From contig CBDCSV010000006.1 of NCBI GenBank assembly GCA_965221855.1, forward strand, positions 673,406 through 737,405: 64,000 nucleotides of DNA, read 5' to 3'. The stretch comes from JAJDXO01 sp965221855 (GTDB lineage: Bacteria; Pseudomonadota; Alphaproteobacteria; Rhodospirillales; UBA2165). A program made the position numbers and the translations under genes. The notes below the pieces were generated by a model. That model had not been told where the DNA came from and did no database searches. It saw only the letters and a list, made by a program, of their open reading frames with translations. This document shows positions 28,801 to 36,702 of the stretch, piece by piece (positions within the stretch are counted from its first letter, which is position 1; every line of letters begins with the position of its first letter).

Positions 28801-29932
28801 TTTGAAGTCCGGCGAGGGCCTGCTCGACCTCAGACGAGGCGACAATCGCAATGAAGTTCGATGATACCCTGGTGATGGTCCTGAAAGCCTCAAGCGAACG
28901 AATAGTGATGGCCCGTTCATAGGCACCGGGGCATTTCTCTTCCAAACGTTCGAGCGCGCAGCTCAGAAAGGCCAAAGCCTCCAAGGTCGAATCGGCGGTA
29001 ACGACGAAGGGACTGGTTGGAGGTGCTTTCAACCACTTTTCGAGCTGCTCCTGGTGTCGTTCGGCGGCAGGAGCGAACAGCTCTTGCGGCAGTTCGGGCT
29101 CCGTGGCCCGGGCCCATTCATCCCAAATCTCGCTGAATGTCGTGATTTCCTGACCTGGACCGACTAGGAACTCACGCATTCGGGTCTGCGCGGGGATGGA
29201 CTGTTCCAGCCATTGCTCTAGGTCGCTGGCGTCGAAGGCGCGCACATCCTTCCATTCCTCCCGCGCTGTTTTGTTCGTGGCCCAACTGTCTTTGCCAGCC
29301 CAGTTGCGGGGCGTCACAAACACGAACGTCGTGGATTTTCGTTCCTTGGCGGAAATGCCGGCGGTACGGGTTTGGTAGTCAGATTCCGCCTTGGCCTGGG
29401 GGTTCTTGTTACACCCGAACTCCCAGCCGGATTGGCCGCGGGGTATCCACGGTGTTGCCGATTCCGATGTGACTTGGCCATCCCAACCCTTCCGCTGGGA
29501 ATTGTCGAATGCTGGAAAATCGACCGCAGTCAAATCGCTGCCCGTCGCGTGCACCAGCGTGCGCAGCAGCGCCGGTAGTTGGGCGCGCGCATCGTGGCTA
29601 TCTGCCCATGCAGCGATCTGAAGGGCTGTAATCTGGAGAAAAGCAGGCACGTAGGCCCGGACCGCGATATCGTCCTCGCTGGCGCGCGCCAGGAATTCAT
29701 CGTATCGCGCCTGCATTTCAAGAAGGAATGAGGCGTCGACCTGGAATGCCTTCTCGAACCTCATGGCCATCTCGGACGAGAGCGCGGCTTTGCCGTTCAG
29801 GAGATTGGATAGGGCCGGTCGCCCAACACCGAGCATTTCTGCGGCGCTCTTGACGGAGAGACTCTCCGGGAGGATCGATTGCTTGATGTACGATCCTGGA
29901 TGGCTGGGGGGTTTTTTGCGTTGCGTTTCCAT
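25841..29932 (-). CDS. Giant HigA-type HTH protein with a predicted nuclease and STAND-like region
   Basis: A 1,363-residue single-gene insert, lower in GC than its neighbours. Residues about 12-65 match HigA-family antitoxins (HPGSYIKQSILPESLSVKSAAEMLGVGRPALSNLLNGKAALSSEMAMRFEKAF). Residues about 148-245 look like a PD-(D/E)xK nuclease-type domain: Asp151 in GWDG, then SGWEFGCNK with Glu171 and Lys176, then FVFVTPRNW and DVRAFDASDLEQWLE. Residues about 290-480 have the layout of an NTPase (strand PFVVTADSTLEALAFL where a P-loop would be, but without GxxxxGK[ST]). The remainder is helical and could be a repeat sensor. I read it as a possible defence protein; a plain regulator is the alternative. 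No separate HigB toxin lies beside it. Confidence 0.7.
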   Translation of the reverse strand: METQRKKPPSHPGSYIKQSILPESLSVKSAAEMLGVGRPALSNLLNGKAALSSEMAMRFEKAFQVDASFLLEMQARYDEFLARASEDDIAVRAYVPAFLQITALQIAAWADSHDARAQLPALLRTLVHATGSDLTAVDFPAFDNSQRKGWDGQVTSESATPWIPRGQSGWEFGCNKNPQAKAESDYQTRTAGISAKERKSTTFVFVTPRNWAGKDSWATNKTAREEWKDVRAFDASDLEQWLEQSIPAQTRMREFLVGPGQEITTFSEIWDEWARATEPELPQELFAPAAERHQEQLEKWLKAPPTSPFVVTADSTLEALAFLSCALERLEEKCPGAYERAITIRSLEAFRTITRVSSNFIAIVASSEVEQALAGLQKKTHTIIVRGRNTVTDDANIALDLLGHEPFREALHGMGLDDAWIERLSRESARSPTILRRRLAQAEAVKFPPWANDNAVARALIPLIFVGAWDSSAEADKEILGRLTNGPYEETERTIAELQTIDEPPIWSIGHLRGVVSKVDALYAAHRALTKEDLENFLIAAKVVLSEQDPALELPEDQRWAANLHGKSRDHSSALRQGLCDTLVLLAVHGNALIGERLGIDLEARISGVVRRLLTPSAASTWHSQKNDLPQYAEAAPDAFLSIIETDLNSEDPQIAALFAPADTGIFGDCPRSGMLWALESLAWKPKRLVRVTSILAKLCAWQIDDNWANKPMASLNSIFRFWMPQTSASLDQRNRALDRLTKKFPEVGWQVCVDQFDPGSTFGNYSNKPRWRTDAYDAGEVTTVDEAQEGQRTAVELAINWPAHDERTLCDLVGRLKALSPDHHNRVWELIAAWNDTGPTDSQKAVLREQIRRCALTRRSRRHRHGINDAERKRARQVYAELESQNPVVRHQWLFLKHWVDESADEIEDAELDYQKREERIARKRRDALQEVWAESGLGGIEELCRSGDASSEVGWHMAEVCTEVQQAADFLQNIMAEQSDDMRDKSEQCIAGFLAKLDLRQRDATLKELLARLGSDDDARIRLLCCAPFDDGTWQHIGRLHEDLKRRYWEEVNPRWGRHDASAIETFVDELLNVDRPHAAFHAAHMDWQRLDSPRLIRLLTEVATNGAEPPAVYRLDTYGVSEALKTLEQRGDTSRDDLARLEFLFINVLDHSEHGIRNLEAQLAETPALFMQALAYAFKRNDGREDPAEWQAPNSDNREAVASAAYVLLTSASRIPGTQPDGRIDLKKLKEWLEQVRTLTRECGRAEIGDQMIGQLLSHCPPGDDGIWPCESVREAIDDLGSQEIATGMLVGISNARGATLRGEGGTQERELAEQYQSWSKEVAFEYPFTARMLKQIGASYDQDAQWWDNQDSVRERIGY

Positions 29933-30200
29933 GGCGTCGACGGCTGCTCCTCGAAACTCATCCTCCGCTCAGAGCACGAAACGGCGAGATTTTTGCCGAT
30001 TTCCTGAGCTACAGATCATTTGTGTATCGTATAACGCAACACAATACAACCTATTTTTGTTGAAAACCGTGATCGAGTTGCTCTCACTTAGCGATTCGTT
30101 GGTCCCGGGCGAGACCGGCCCCAGCGCCGGACTCCGGACAGGCCAAGTTCAACTTGCAAAGCGAGGCGCGTTTCGTATGATCGCCGCCTTCCAAAGGGAT
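29933..30200. other. Gap between the HigA-like gene and tRNA-Gly
   Basis: AT-rich around 30005-30065, with a possible minus-strand promoter (TTGTATTGTGTTGCGTTATACGATACA region) for the HigA-like gene. No ORF with support. The minus-strand frame across the tRNA here is spurious (see rejected list). Confidence 0.4.
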
Positions 30201-30275
30201 GCGGGCGTAGCTCAGGGGTAGAGCGCAACCTTGCCAAGGTTGAAGTCGTGGGTTCAAATCCCATCGCCCGCTCCA
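30201..30275 (+). tRNA. tRNA-Gly (anticodon GCC)
   Basis: Complete cloverleaf: acceptor GCGGGCG pairs with CGCCCGC; D arm GCTCAGGGGTAGAGC; anticodon arm CAACC-TTGCCAA-GGTTG with anticodon GCC at 30233-30235; T arm GTGGGTTCAAATCCCAT; a discriminator T and an encoded CCA end. A run of six T follows immediately and probably ends transcription. Confidence 0.97.
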
Positions 30276-30362
30276 TTTTTTCTTGGATTTTCAAATCGAT
30301 GGCCTGGAGCGAGATGCTTCCATTTGGGAGCGCATCCGGCGATTTGTAAGCCGTTTGCGCAA

Positions 30363-30459
30363 CCCCCTCACCCTGACCCTCTCCCCCTGAAGAAGGGGGA
30401 GAGGGATGCGGAGGCTTGGCGAGGCGAACGCCGAGCCTAGCCGGCGCTGGGTGAGGGAG
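30363..30459 (-). repeat. GC-rich palindromic repeat, inverted copy
   Basis: Reverse-orientation copy of the family: CCCCCTCACCCTGACCCTCTCCCCCTGAAGAAGGGGGAGAGGG, then GCGGAGGCTTGGCGAGGC and finally GCTGGGTGAGGG. The ends pair with each other and the centre is a strong hairpin. Confidence 0.75.
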
Positions 30460-30540
30460 TGCGGCCCGCCCCTCCTTGCCCCCGATGGCGGTTCGGGCGT
30501 AGGCTGGCCGTTCAGGCCGGATCGATAGGAGGCCGCGTCC

Positions 30541-31128
30541 ATGCGCCCCGTCTGCCGCCCGTCCAACCTCTTGGCCCGTCTCGCGGCGCTGCTCGCCGTC
30601 CTGCTGCTGCTCGCCGCCGCGCCGTCCCACCGGGCGGCCGCCCAATGGGAGGGGCCGCCCGCCGATCTGGCCGAGCAGTATTGGCGCCAGGGCTTCGTCC
30701 TCCACGCCCTCGGCGCCTATGGCCGCGCCATCGAGCGCTACCGCAAATCCATCGAGCTGCGCCCGAGCGCCGAGGGCCACACCTATCTCGGCTGGTCGCT
30801 GAGCTATCTCGGGCGGCTCGACGAGGCCATCGCCGAATGCAAGAAGGCGATCGAGGTCGATCCCGGCTTCGGCAATCCCTACAACGACATCGGGGTCTAC
30901 CTGATCCGGCTGGGGCGGGTCGAGGAGGCGATTCCGTGGCTCCAAAAGGCGCTCACCGCCGAACGCTACTGCTGCTACCAATTCCCCAACTTCACCCTCG
31001 GCCAGATCCGGCTTGCCGCGGGCGACGTCGCGGGCGCGGTCAAGTTCTTCGAGCGCGCCCTCGAGCACGCCCCCGACTACGCCCCGGCCCGCGAGGCGCT
31101 GAAGGAAATCCGAAGGACCACGCTCTAG
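30541..31128 (+). CDS. Secreted tetratricopeptide repeat protein
   Basis: A 195-residue protein with an N-terminal signal or anchor (LLARLAALLAVLLLLAAAPSH, Ala cleavage region before QWEGPP). The mature part contains about four TPR units: ALGAYGRAIERYRKSIELRPS, YLGRLDEAIAECKKAIEVDPG, RLGRVEEAIPWLQKALTAE and AAGDVAGAVKFFERALEHAPD. It is likely periplasmic and a protein-protein interaction scaffold; no specific partner is indicated. It is flanked on both sides by GC-rich repeats, so it appears to be a single-gene unit. Confidence 0.88.
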   Translation: MRPVCRPSNLLARLAALLAVLLLLAAAPSHRAAAQWEGPPADLAEQYWRQGFVLHALGAYGRAIERYRKSIELRPSAEGHTYLGWSLSYLGRLDEAIAECKKAIEVDPGFGNPYNDIGVYLIRLGRVEEAIPWLQKALTAERYCCYQFPNFTLGQIRLAAGDVAGAVKFFERALEHAPDYAPAREALKEIRRTTL

Positions 31129-31160
31129 GGGCGGCCCGTTTCCGGCCCGGCCCGCATCGT

Positions 31161-31338
31161 CCCCCCCCTCACCCAGCTACGGCTAAGCTCAGCTGCCGCT
31201 TCGCAAAGCCTTCGCATCCCTCTCCCCCCTTCGGGGGGCGAGGGTTTGAGAATAGTTCCCTCTCCCCCTTCTTCAGGGGGAGAGGGTCAGGGTGAGGGGG
31301 TCATATGAAAAAGGGTGAGGGGGTCATAAAAGATGAGG
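31161..31338 (+). repeat. GC-rich palindromic repeat
   Basis: Full unit: CCCCCCTCACCCAGCTACGGCTAAG, then CTTCGCATCCCTCTCCCCCC / GGGGGGCGAGGG, then CCCTCTCCCCCTTCTTCAGGGGGAGAGGG, then GTCAGGGTGAGGGGGTCAT, with the GAGGGGGTCATAA tail repeated once more. It fills most of the gap between the TPR and GST genes. Confidence 0.8.
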
Positions 31339-31440
31339 GCGAACCGCGGCGCGTTGCGGCAAATACGCCGATTGCCCGGAACCGCCGCCCGGGTAGAATA
31401 CGGTTGATGCCATTTCGCGACCGCCGGGGGGGATGCCGCC

Positions 31441-32256
31441 ATGCTTGAACTCTACTACCTGAAGGAAGCGGATTCCGTCTGCTCGAACCGGGCGGTCGTC
31501 ACGCTCATGGAAAAAGGGATCGAGGACTGGACGCCGCGCTACATCAAGCTGCTCGAGGAAGACCACTTCGACGAGGACTATCTCGCCATCAATCCGAAGG
31601 CCGTCGTTCCGACCCTGGTTCACGACGGCAATCCGATCCGCGAATCCTCCATAATCTGCGATTACATCGACGAGCTGAAGCCCGAGCCGGCCCTCAAGCC
31701 CGCCGATCTGCTGCAGCGGACCTACATGCGCGAGTGGATCAAGGATTCCGACGAGGTCGGTTTTCCGGGGGTCGCCGCCCTGAACTTCGTGACCCGGTTC
31801 CGGTCGGTGATCGACGTCAGGAAACTGGAGAGCCGGTGGAAAAAGCAGCCCGACCTGGAAAAGACCCTGCGCCAGCAATCGGTCATCCGGGACGGCATGG
31901 ATTCCGAATGGGTGCTGCGCGGCCTCGTCGGGTGGGACCGGATCTTCGGCAAGATGGTGACCGCGTTGTCCGACGGCCGGCCGTGGATCATGGGCGAGCA
32001 GTTCACCCTCGCGGAGACCTGTTACGCGCCGCTGGTCAAGGTCCTCGACATGATCAAGTGGCTGGACGTCTGGTTCGAGGACCGGCCCAACGTCGCCCGA
32101 TGGTGGGAGGCGCTCGGCAGCCGCCCGAGCGTTCTCGGGCTCGACGAATATGAAGGGCACACCGCCGATCCCGAGTCGGACCACGCCAAGGCCGGGCTGG
32201 CGCTGGCCGGCGAGGCCCGGAACCGGTTGCGCGCCTACAACGCGTCGCGCGCCTAG
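31441..32256 (+). CDS. Glutathione S-transferase family protein
   Basis: A 271-residue protein with the GST architecture: an N-terminal thioredoxin-like half (LELYYLKEADSVCSNRAVVTLMEKG, INPKAVVPTLVHDGNPIRESSIICDYIDE, including the cis-Pro VVPTL and the ES glutathione-contact motif) and a C-terminal helical half with LADGRPWIMGEQFTLAETCYAPLVKVL-like sequence. The Ser/Cys region at positions 12-14 would be the catalytic area. Cytoplasmic; the substrate is unknown. It is isolated by repeats on both sides. GST members in catabolic settings can act as isomerases or dehalogenases, but nothing here distinguishes those. Confidence 0.88.
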   Translation: MLELYYLKEADSVCSNRAVVTLMEKGIEDWTPRYIKLLEEDHFDEDYLAINPKAVVPTLVHDGNPIRESSIICDYIDELKPEPALKPADLLQRTYMREWIKDSDEVGFPGVAALNFVTRFRSVIDVRKLESRWKKQPDLEKTLRQQSVIRDGMDSEWVLRGLVGWDRIFGKMVTALSDGRPWIMGEQFTLAETCYAPLVKVLDMIKWLDVWFEDRPNVARWWEALGSRPSVLGLDEYEGHTADPESDHAKAGLALAGEARNRLRAYNASRA

Positions 32257-32270
32257 CCGGGCGCGGTTCC

Positions 32271-32438
32271 CCCCCCCCTCACCCAGCTACGGCTAAGGCT
32301 CGCAGGCTCGCCAAGCCTCCGCATCCCTCTCCCCCCAAGGGGGGCGAGGGTAAGGGAGTAGTCCCCTCTCCCCCTTCTTCAGGGGGAGAGGGTCAGGGTG
32401 AGGGGGTCATAAGAGATGAGAGTGAGGGGGTCATAAGA
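32271..32438 (+). repeat. GC-rich palindromic repeat
   Basis: Complete unit with CCCCTCACCCAGCTACGGCTAAGGCTCGCAGGCTCGCCAAGCCTCCGCATCCC, inner palindromes CTCCCCCC/GGGGGGCGAG and CCCTCTCCCCCTTCTTCAGGGGGAGAGGG, and the GTCAGGGTGAGGGGGTCATAAGA tail present twice. Confidence 0.8.
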
Positions 32439-32554
32439 AGGGTGACGGCGATTTCACCCGAATTTCCGGCGTTGCCGCTTTTCAACGGCTCGGGGATGTG
32501 CAAATTCTGCACGGGCATGGCGCGCCCGCGGGAAGGACACGGGAAGGAACGGAG

Positions 32555-34900
32555 ATGGGACCATTCGGCATCGGACAGGCGGTAACCCGGGAGGAGGACC
32601 CCCGGCTGCTGGTGGGCGGCGGCCGCTATGTCGACGATCACAACATGCCGGGCCAGGCCCACGCCTATCTGCTGCGCTCGCCCCACGCCCACGCCGAGAT
32701 CGTGTCCATGGACATTTCCGCCGCGGCCGCCGCGCCCGGGGTGGCGGCGGTCTATACCGGCGACGACGTGGCCGCCGACGGGATCGGCTGGCCCAGGATG
32801 GAAGGGCCCTTGCGGCGGGAAGGGGGCGCGCCGGCCTTCCACTGCCCCCACCCCGGCCTCGCCCGGGGACGGGTCCGCTATGTTGGCGATCCCGTCTCCC
32901 TGGTGATCGCCGAGACCGTCGATCAGGCCAAGGACGCCGCCGAGCTGATCGGGATCGATTTCAACCCGCTGCCCGCCAACGTGGATACGGCCCGCGCCGT
33001 CGAGCCGGACTGCCCCCGATTGTGGGACGAGAACCCGGGCAATGTCGCGGGCGAATTCCGCTCCGGCGACGCGGACGCCGTCGAGGCGGCCTTCGCGGCG
33101 GCGGCGCACATCGTCAGGCGGCGCTTCGTCATTTCCCGGCTCCACGCCCAGTACATGGAGCCCCGGGGGACCCTCGGCTATTACGACGGCCGGGAGCGGC
33201 GCTACGTGCTCCATGTGGACATCCAGTATCCCCACCGGCTCAGGAACGTGCTGGCCGAAGACATCCTCAAGGTGCCGGAGCAGGACGTGCGGATCATCGC
33301 CGGCGACGTGGGCGGCGGCTTCGGCACCAAGGGCTGGCAGTACGTGGAGCACCGGCTGACCCTGTGGGCGGCGAAGAAGCTGGGCCGCCCGGTCAAATGG
33401 TCGTGCGAACGCTCCGAGGCCCTGCAGGCCGACGAGCACGGCCGGGACAACGTGAGCGAGGCCGAACTGGCCTTCGACGCCGAGGGCAGGATTCTCGGCC
33501 TCCGGGTCAGGACGCTGGCCAATGTGGGGGCCTACGTGTCGTCGGTCCGGAACTTCCTGTCGGTGTTCGGCTCCACCGGGCTGCTTGCCGGGGTCTACGA
33601 CATCCCGGCGGCCCATGTGCACGTCAAGGCGGTTCAGACCAACACCCAGGCGACGGCGCCCTACCGCGGCGCCGGGCGGCCCGAAGCCAACTACGTCATC
33701 GAGCGGATGATGTCCGAAGCGGCGCGGGAACTGGGCGGCGCGCTCGGCCTCGACGCCTTTTCGCTCCGGCGGCGAAACCTGATCGCGCCCGACGCCTTTC
33801 CCTACAGGACGGCGCTTACCTTCACCTACGACTGCGGCGACTTCGCCGCCAATATGGACAAGCTGCGCGATCTCGCCGGCATGGACGGGTTCGAGGCGCG
33901 CCGCGCCGAGGCCAGGTCCCGCGGCAGGCTGCGGGGGCTGGGGATCGCCAATTCCATCGAGCAGGCGGCGGGCCCCGGCCTCGAGTTCTGCGAGATTCGG
34001 TTCAATCCGTCGGGGACCGCGCTGGTCCTCATGGGCACCAAGTCCCAGGGCCAGGGGCACGAGACCATGTACAAGCAGATCGTCTCCGATCGGCTCGGCA
34101 TCGAGCCCGCGGACATCAAGGTGATGGACGGCGATACGGACAAGGTGGCGTTCGGCGTCGGCACCATGGGCTCGCGGTCGGCGGTGATGGGCGGATCGGC
34201 GGCCCACGTCGCGGCCGGCAAGGTGGCCGCGAAGGCGGCGAGGATCGCCGCCCACATCCTGGAGGCGGCCGAGGCCGACATGGAACTCGGGGACGGGCGG
34301 TTCACCGTCGCCGGCACCGACAAGTCGATCCCGTTCAAGGAGGCGGCCAAGGCGGCCTTCCAGCCGCCCCGGCTGCCGCCGGGGATGGAGCCCGGCCTCT
34401 ACGAAACCGGCACCTTCCGCACGCCCGACTACACCTTTCCCAACGGCTGCCACGCCTGCGAGGTGGAGATCGATCCCGAGACCGGCAAGGTGGACGTGGT
34501 GGGATATTCCATCGTCGACGACGTCGGCACGGTAATCAATCCCGTCACGCTGAAGGGCCAGATCCACGGCGGCATCGCCCAGGGCCTGGGACAGGTGCTG
34601 ATGGAGCAGGTGGTCTACGACCCGGAGAGCGGCCAGCTGATGACCGGCTCGTTCCAGGACTACGCCATGCCGCGGGCCGACGACCTGGCCGAGACCCGGA
34701 TCGGCGGCAACCCGGTGCCGACCGGGAACAATCCCCTCGGCGTCAAGGGCGCGGGCGAGGCGGGAACCTGCGGCGCGCTGCCCGCCGGCATGAACGCGGT
34801 CATCGACGCGCTCCGCCAGGCGGGCGTCGAGGGCATGGACATGCCGGCGACCCCGGCCCGGGTGTGGGCGGCGCTGCGGGACGGAGACGGAGGCGCGTAA
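32555..34900 (+). CDS. Xanthine dehydrogenase-family molybdopterin-binding subunit
   Basis: Large (Moco-binding) subunit of a molybdenum hydroxylase of the xanthine or CO dehydrogenase type, 781 residues. Visible blocks: AVTREEDPRLLVGGGRYVDD at the N terminus, DVGGGFGTKGWQYVEHRL, TQATAPYRGAGRPEANYVIERMM, and near the C terminus NPLGVKGAGEAGTCG, with the Glu that serves as catalytic base. Such enzymes hydroxylate N-heterocycles, aldehydes or aromatic carbons. No FAD or iron-sulfur subunit gene is adjacent, so partners must be elsewhere. The ATG at 32555 follows GGGAAGGAACGGAG; the open frame extends 19 codons further upstream without a ribosome site. Confidence 0.92.
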   Translation: MGPFGIGQAVTREEDPRLLVGGGRYVDDHNMPGQAHAYLLRSPHAHAEIVSMDISAAAAAPGVAAVYTGDDVAADGIGWPRMEGPLRREGGAPAFHCPHPGLARGRVRYVGDPVSLVIAETVDQAKDAAELIGIDFNPLPANVDTARAVEPDCPRLWDENPGNVAGEFRSGDADAVEAAFAAAAHIVRRRFVISRLHAQYMEPRGTLGYYDGRERRYVLHVDIQYPHRLRNVLAEDILKVPEQDVRIIAGDVGGGFGTKGWQYVEHRLTLWAAKKLGRPVKWSCERSEALQADEHGRDNVSEAELAFDAEGRILGLRVRTLANVGAYVSSVRNFLSVFGSTGLLAGVYDIPAAHVHVKAVQTNTQATAPYRGAGRPEANYVIERMMSEAARELGGALGLDAFSLRRRNLIAPDAFPYRTALTFTYDCGDFAANMDKLRDLAGMDGFEARRAEARSRGRLRGLGIANSIEQAAGPGLEFCEIRFNPSGTALVLMGTKSQGQGHETMYKQIVSDRLGIEPADIKVMDGDTDKVAFGVGTMGSRSAVMGGSAAHVAAGKVAAKAARIAAHILEAAEADMELGDGRFTVAGTDKSIPFKEAAKAAFQPPRLPPGMEPGLYETGTFRTPDYTFPNGCHACEVEIDPETGKVDVVGYSIVDDVGTVINPVTLKGQIHGGIAQGLGQVLMEQVVYDPESGQLMTGSFQDYAMPRADDLAETRIGGNPVPTGNNPLGVKGAGEAGTCGALPAGMNAVIDALRQAGVEGMDMPATPARVWAALRDGDGGA

Positions 34901-34903
34901 CCC

Positions 34904-35341
34904 TTGTCCCGCTATCTCTTCCCGCTGGCCCTGTTCGCCGTCCTGCTGGTTCTGGTGATCGCCACCCGGGAGGACGGGACCCTCAAGGGCATGGCCCGGG
35001 TGATCGACGGCGCGACGGTGGTGATGGACGGCAGGCGGCTCCGGCTCGAAGGACTCAGGCCGTTCCCCCTGGACGAGACCTGTCCGGGGGCGGCTGAGGC
35101 CGGCGACTGGCCCTGCGGCCGGGAGGCGGCGTACGCGCTCTCGCGGCTGATCGACAGGCGGGGGCTCGAATGCGCGGTCGGGACGGACACGCGGGGCGAT
35201 GCGGAGGCCGTCTGCAGGCGGGGGGATGCGGATGTGGCGCTTGAGATGCTGCGCCGGGGCTGGGCGCGAACCGACCTCGGCGGCGATCCGGCGGCGGCCC
35301 AATCCGAGGCCCGCGCGGCCCGGCGCGGCATCTGGCGGTAG
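34904..35341 (+). CDS. SNase-like (thermonuclease-fold) membrane-anchored protein
   Basis: A 145-residue protein starting at a TTG four bases after the hydroxylase stop. One N-terminal membrane segment (YLFPLALFAVLLVLVIA) is followed by a region with the staphylococcal-nuclease pattern: ARVIDGATVVMDGRRLRLEGLRPFPLDETC, then EAAYALSRLIDRRGLEC and ALEMLRRGWARTDLG...EARAARRGIWR, which matches the fold's last strands. The usual catalytic Arg-Glu-Arg set is partly missing, so nuclease activity is doubtful. It could be a degraded or regulatory relative. Confidence 0.7.
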   Translation: MSRYLFPLALFAVLLVLVIATREDGTLKGMARVIDGATVVMDGRRLRLEGLRPFPLDETCPGAAEAGDWPCGREAAYALSRLIDRRGLECAVGTDTRGDAEAVCRRGDADVALEMLRRGWARTDLGGDPAAAQSEARAARRGIWR

Positions 35342-35421
35342 GACGTGACGATTCTGTTGGGAAGCGAAAGGGGGATTTGGTTGGCTTGAGCCGACTCCAT
35401 GTCGCGGCGTCAACCCAAATT

Positions 35422-35553
35422 CCCCCTCACCCAGCTACGGCTAAGGCTCGCGGGCTCGCCAAGCCTCCGCAACCCTCTCCCTCAGGGAGAGGGAACGCAC
35501 GGCAAATCCCCTCTCCCCCTTCTTCAGGGGGAGAGGGTTAGGGTGAGGGGGTT
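35422..35553 (+). repeat. GC-rich palindromic repeat
   Basis: Unit with CCCCTCACCCAGCTACGGCTAAGGCTCGCGGGCTCGCCAAGCCTCCGCAACCC, CTCTCCCTCAGGGAGAG, CCCTCTCCCCCTTCTTCAGGGGGAGAGGG and TTAGGGTGAGGGGGTT. It lies in the gap before the NicX-like gene. Confidence 0.8.
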
Positions 35554-35636
35554 GCGCGCCTTGCATTCCCTCCGGGCGTTCACCACTATTGCTCCGGCTT
35601 ACGGATATAGCCGGCGGATGATATGGGGGAGGCAGG

Positions 35637-36695
35637 ATGTTCAAGGACCGCATCGAACACCGGTGGATCGAGACCTTCGTCACGGCGCTGGAATACTGCA
35701 AGGTCGAGGCGGGCGAAGAGGTCGCCATCCTGTCGGAAACCCAATCCCGGGAGCTCAACGTCCACCTGACCGAACTGGCGCTGCTGCGGCTCGGCGCCAG
35801 GCCGTTCCACGTGGTCATGCCGACCCCGCCCCAATCGGCGCCGGTGCCGGTGCGCTCCACGGGGGCGTCCAACGTGGTTCAGGGGCTGGGCCCGGTGGTC
35901 AAGGCCCTCTCCGAATGCACCATGGTGGTCGATCTCACCGTCGAGGGCATGCTGCATGCGCCCGAACTGCCGGGGATCATCGAAAACGGGGCGCGGCTGT
36001 TCATGGTGTCGAACGAACACCCGGACGCCCTCGAGCGGCTGCTGCCCGATCCGGCGCTGACGGAAAAGGTCAAGGCGGCGGTGAAGAAGATCCGGGGCGC
36101 CAAGGAAATGACCGTGCATTCCGATGCCGGCACCGACCTCAAAATCGCCATCGAGGGAGCGCCGAGCGCCGGGGTGTGGGGCTATTGCGACCGGCCCAAG
36201 ACCGTCGCCCACTGGCCGGGCGGCATCGTCGTCGCCTTCCCGCCGGCGAATTCGGTGAACGGCAGGCTGGTGCTCGACGTCGGCGACGTGAACCTGACCT
36301 TCAAGCGCTACCTGCAGGACCCGGTCACGCTGACCATCGAGAACGACTTCGTCACCGGGATCGAGGGGACGGGCACCGATGCCGAGCTGTTCCGGCGCTA
36401 CATGGCGGCCTGGGACGACAGGAACGCCTACGGCGTCTCCCATGTGGGCTGGGGCCTGAACCCGGCGGCCCGCTACGAGGCCATGACCATGTACGACCAG
36501 CGGGATTTCCAGGGCACCGAGCTCCGCGCCTTCGCCGGCAACTTCCTCTATTCCACCGGCGCCAACGAGTTCGCCAAGCGCCATACGCTGGGCCACTTCG
36601 ATATTCCGGTGCGGAACTGCACGGTGGCGCTGGACGGCGAGAACGTGGTCGAGAAGGGCGCGCTCGCCGGCGACTTCGCCGAGGCCGCCGAATAG
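35637..36695 (+). CDS. NicX-like 2,5-dihydroxypyridine 5,6-dioxygenase family protein
   Basis: A 352-residue protein clearly related to NicX, the Fe(II) extradiol-type dioxygenase that opens 2,5-dihydroxypyridine to N-formylmaleamate in nicotinate degradation. The putative metal ligands of NicX are kept: His269 in YGVSHVGWGLNP and His320 with Asp322 in GHFDIPVRNC. The matching stretches LVLDVGDVNLTFKRYL and FAGNFLYSTGANE are also familiar from NicX. Family members are also annotated as leucyl aminopeptidase (M29)-like. The alpha/beta hydrolase gene follows 7 bp later, as the NicD-like deformylase accompanies NicX. The actual substrate is unknown: the rest of a nicotinate pathway is not here. 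Confidence 0.85.
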   Translation: MFKDRIEHRWIETFVTALEYCKVEAGEEVAILSETQSRELNVHLTELALLRLGARPFHVVMPTPPQSAPVPVRSTGASNVVQGLGPVVKALSECTMVVDLTVEGMLHAPELPGIIENGARLFMVSNEHPDALERLLPDPALTEKVKAAVKKIRGAKEMTVHSDAGTDLKIAIEGAPSAGVWGYCDRPKTVAHWPGGIVVAFPPANSVNGRLVLDVGDVNLTFKRYLQDPVTLTIENDFVTGIEGTGTDAELFRRYMAAWDDRNAYGVSHVGWGLNPAARYEAMTMYDQRDFQGTELRAFAGNFLYSTGANEFAKRHTLGHFDIPVRNCTVALDGENVVEKGALAGDFAEAAE

Positions 36696-36702
36696 ACCCG
36701 AG

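Noticed and set aside
25841..29932. Classic HigBA toxin-antitoxin pair
   Set aside because: Only the HigA-type HTH part is present and it is fused to a much larger protein; no small HigB-like toxin gene is found next to it.
29933..30275. The 1,363-residue gene as a tRNA-integrated island
   Set aside because: No integrase gene and no duplication of the tRNA 3' end is seen. The tRNA is intact and its 3' end points away from the gene.
30088..31068. Minus-strand open frame across tRNA-Gly with MGFEPTTSTLARLRSTPEL-type sequence
   Set aside because: This is the well-known spurious translation of the antisense of a tRNA gene region; it has no real protein features and overlaps the tRNA and the TPR gene.
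32393..35413. 1,006-residue minus-strand open frame opposite the molybdenum hydroxylase gene
   Set aside because: A shadow of the large hydroxylase gene; Arg/Gly/Asp/His-rich without recognisable blocks.
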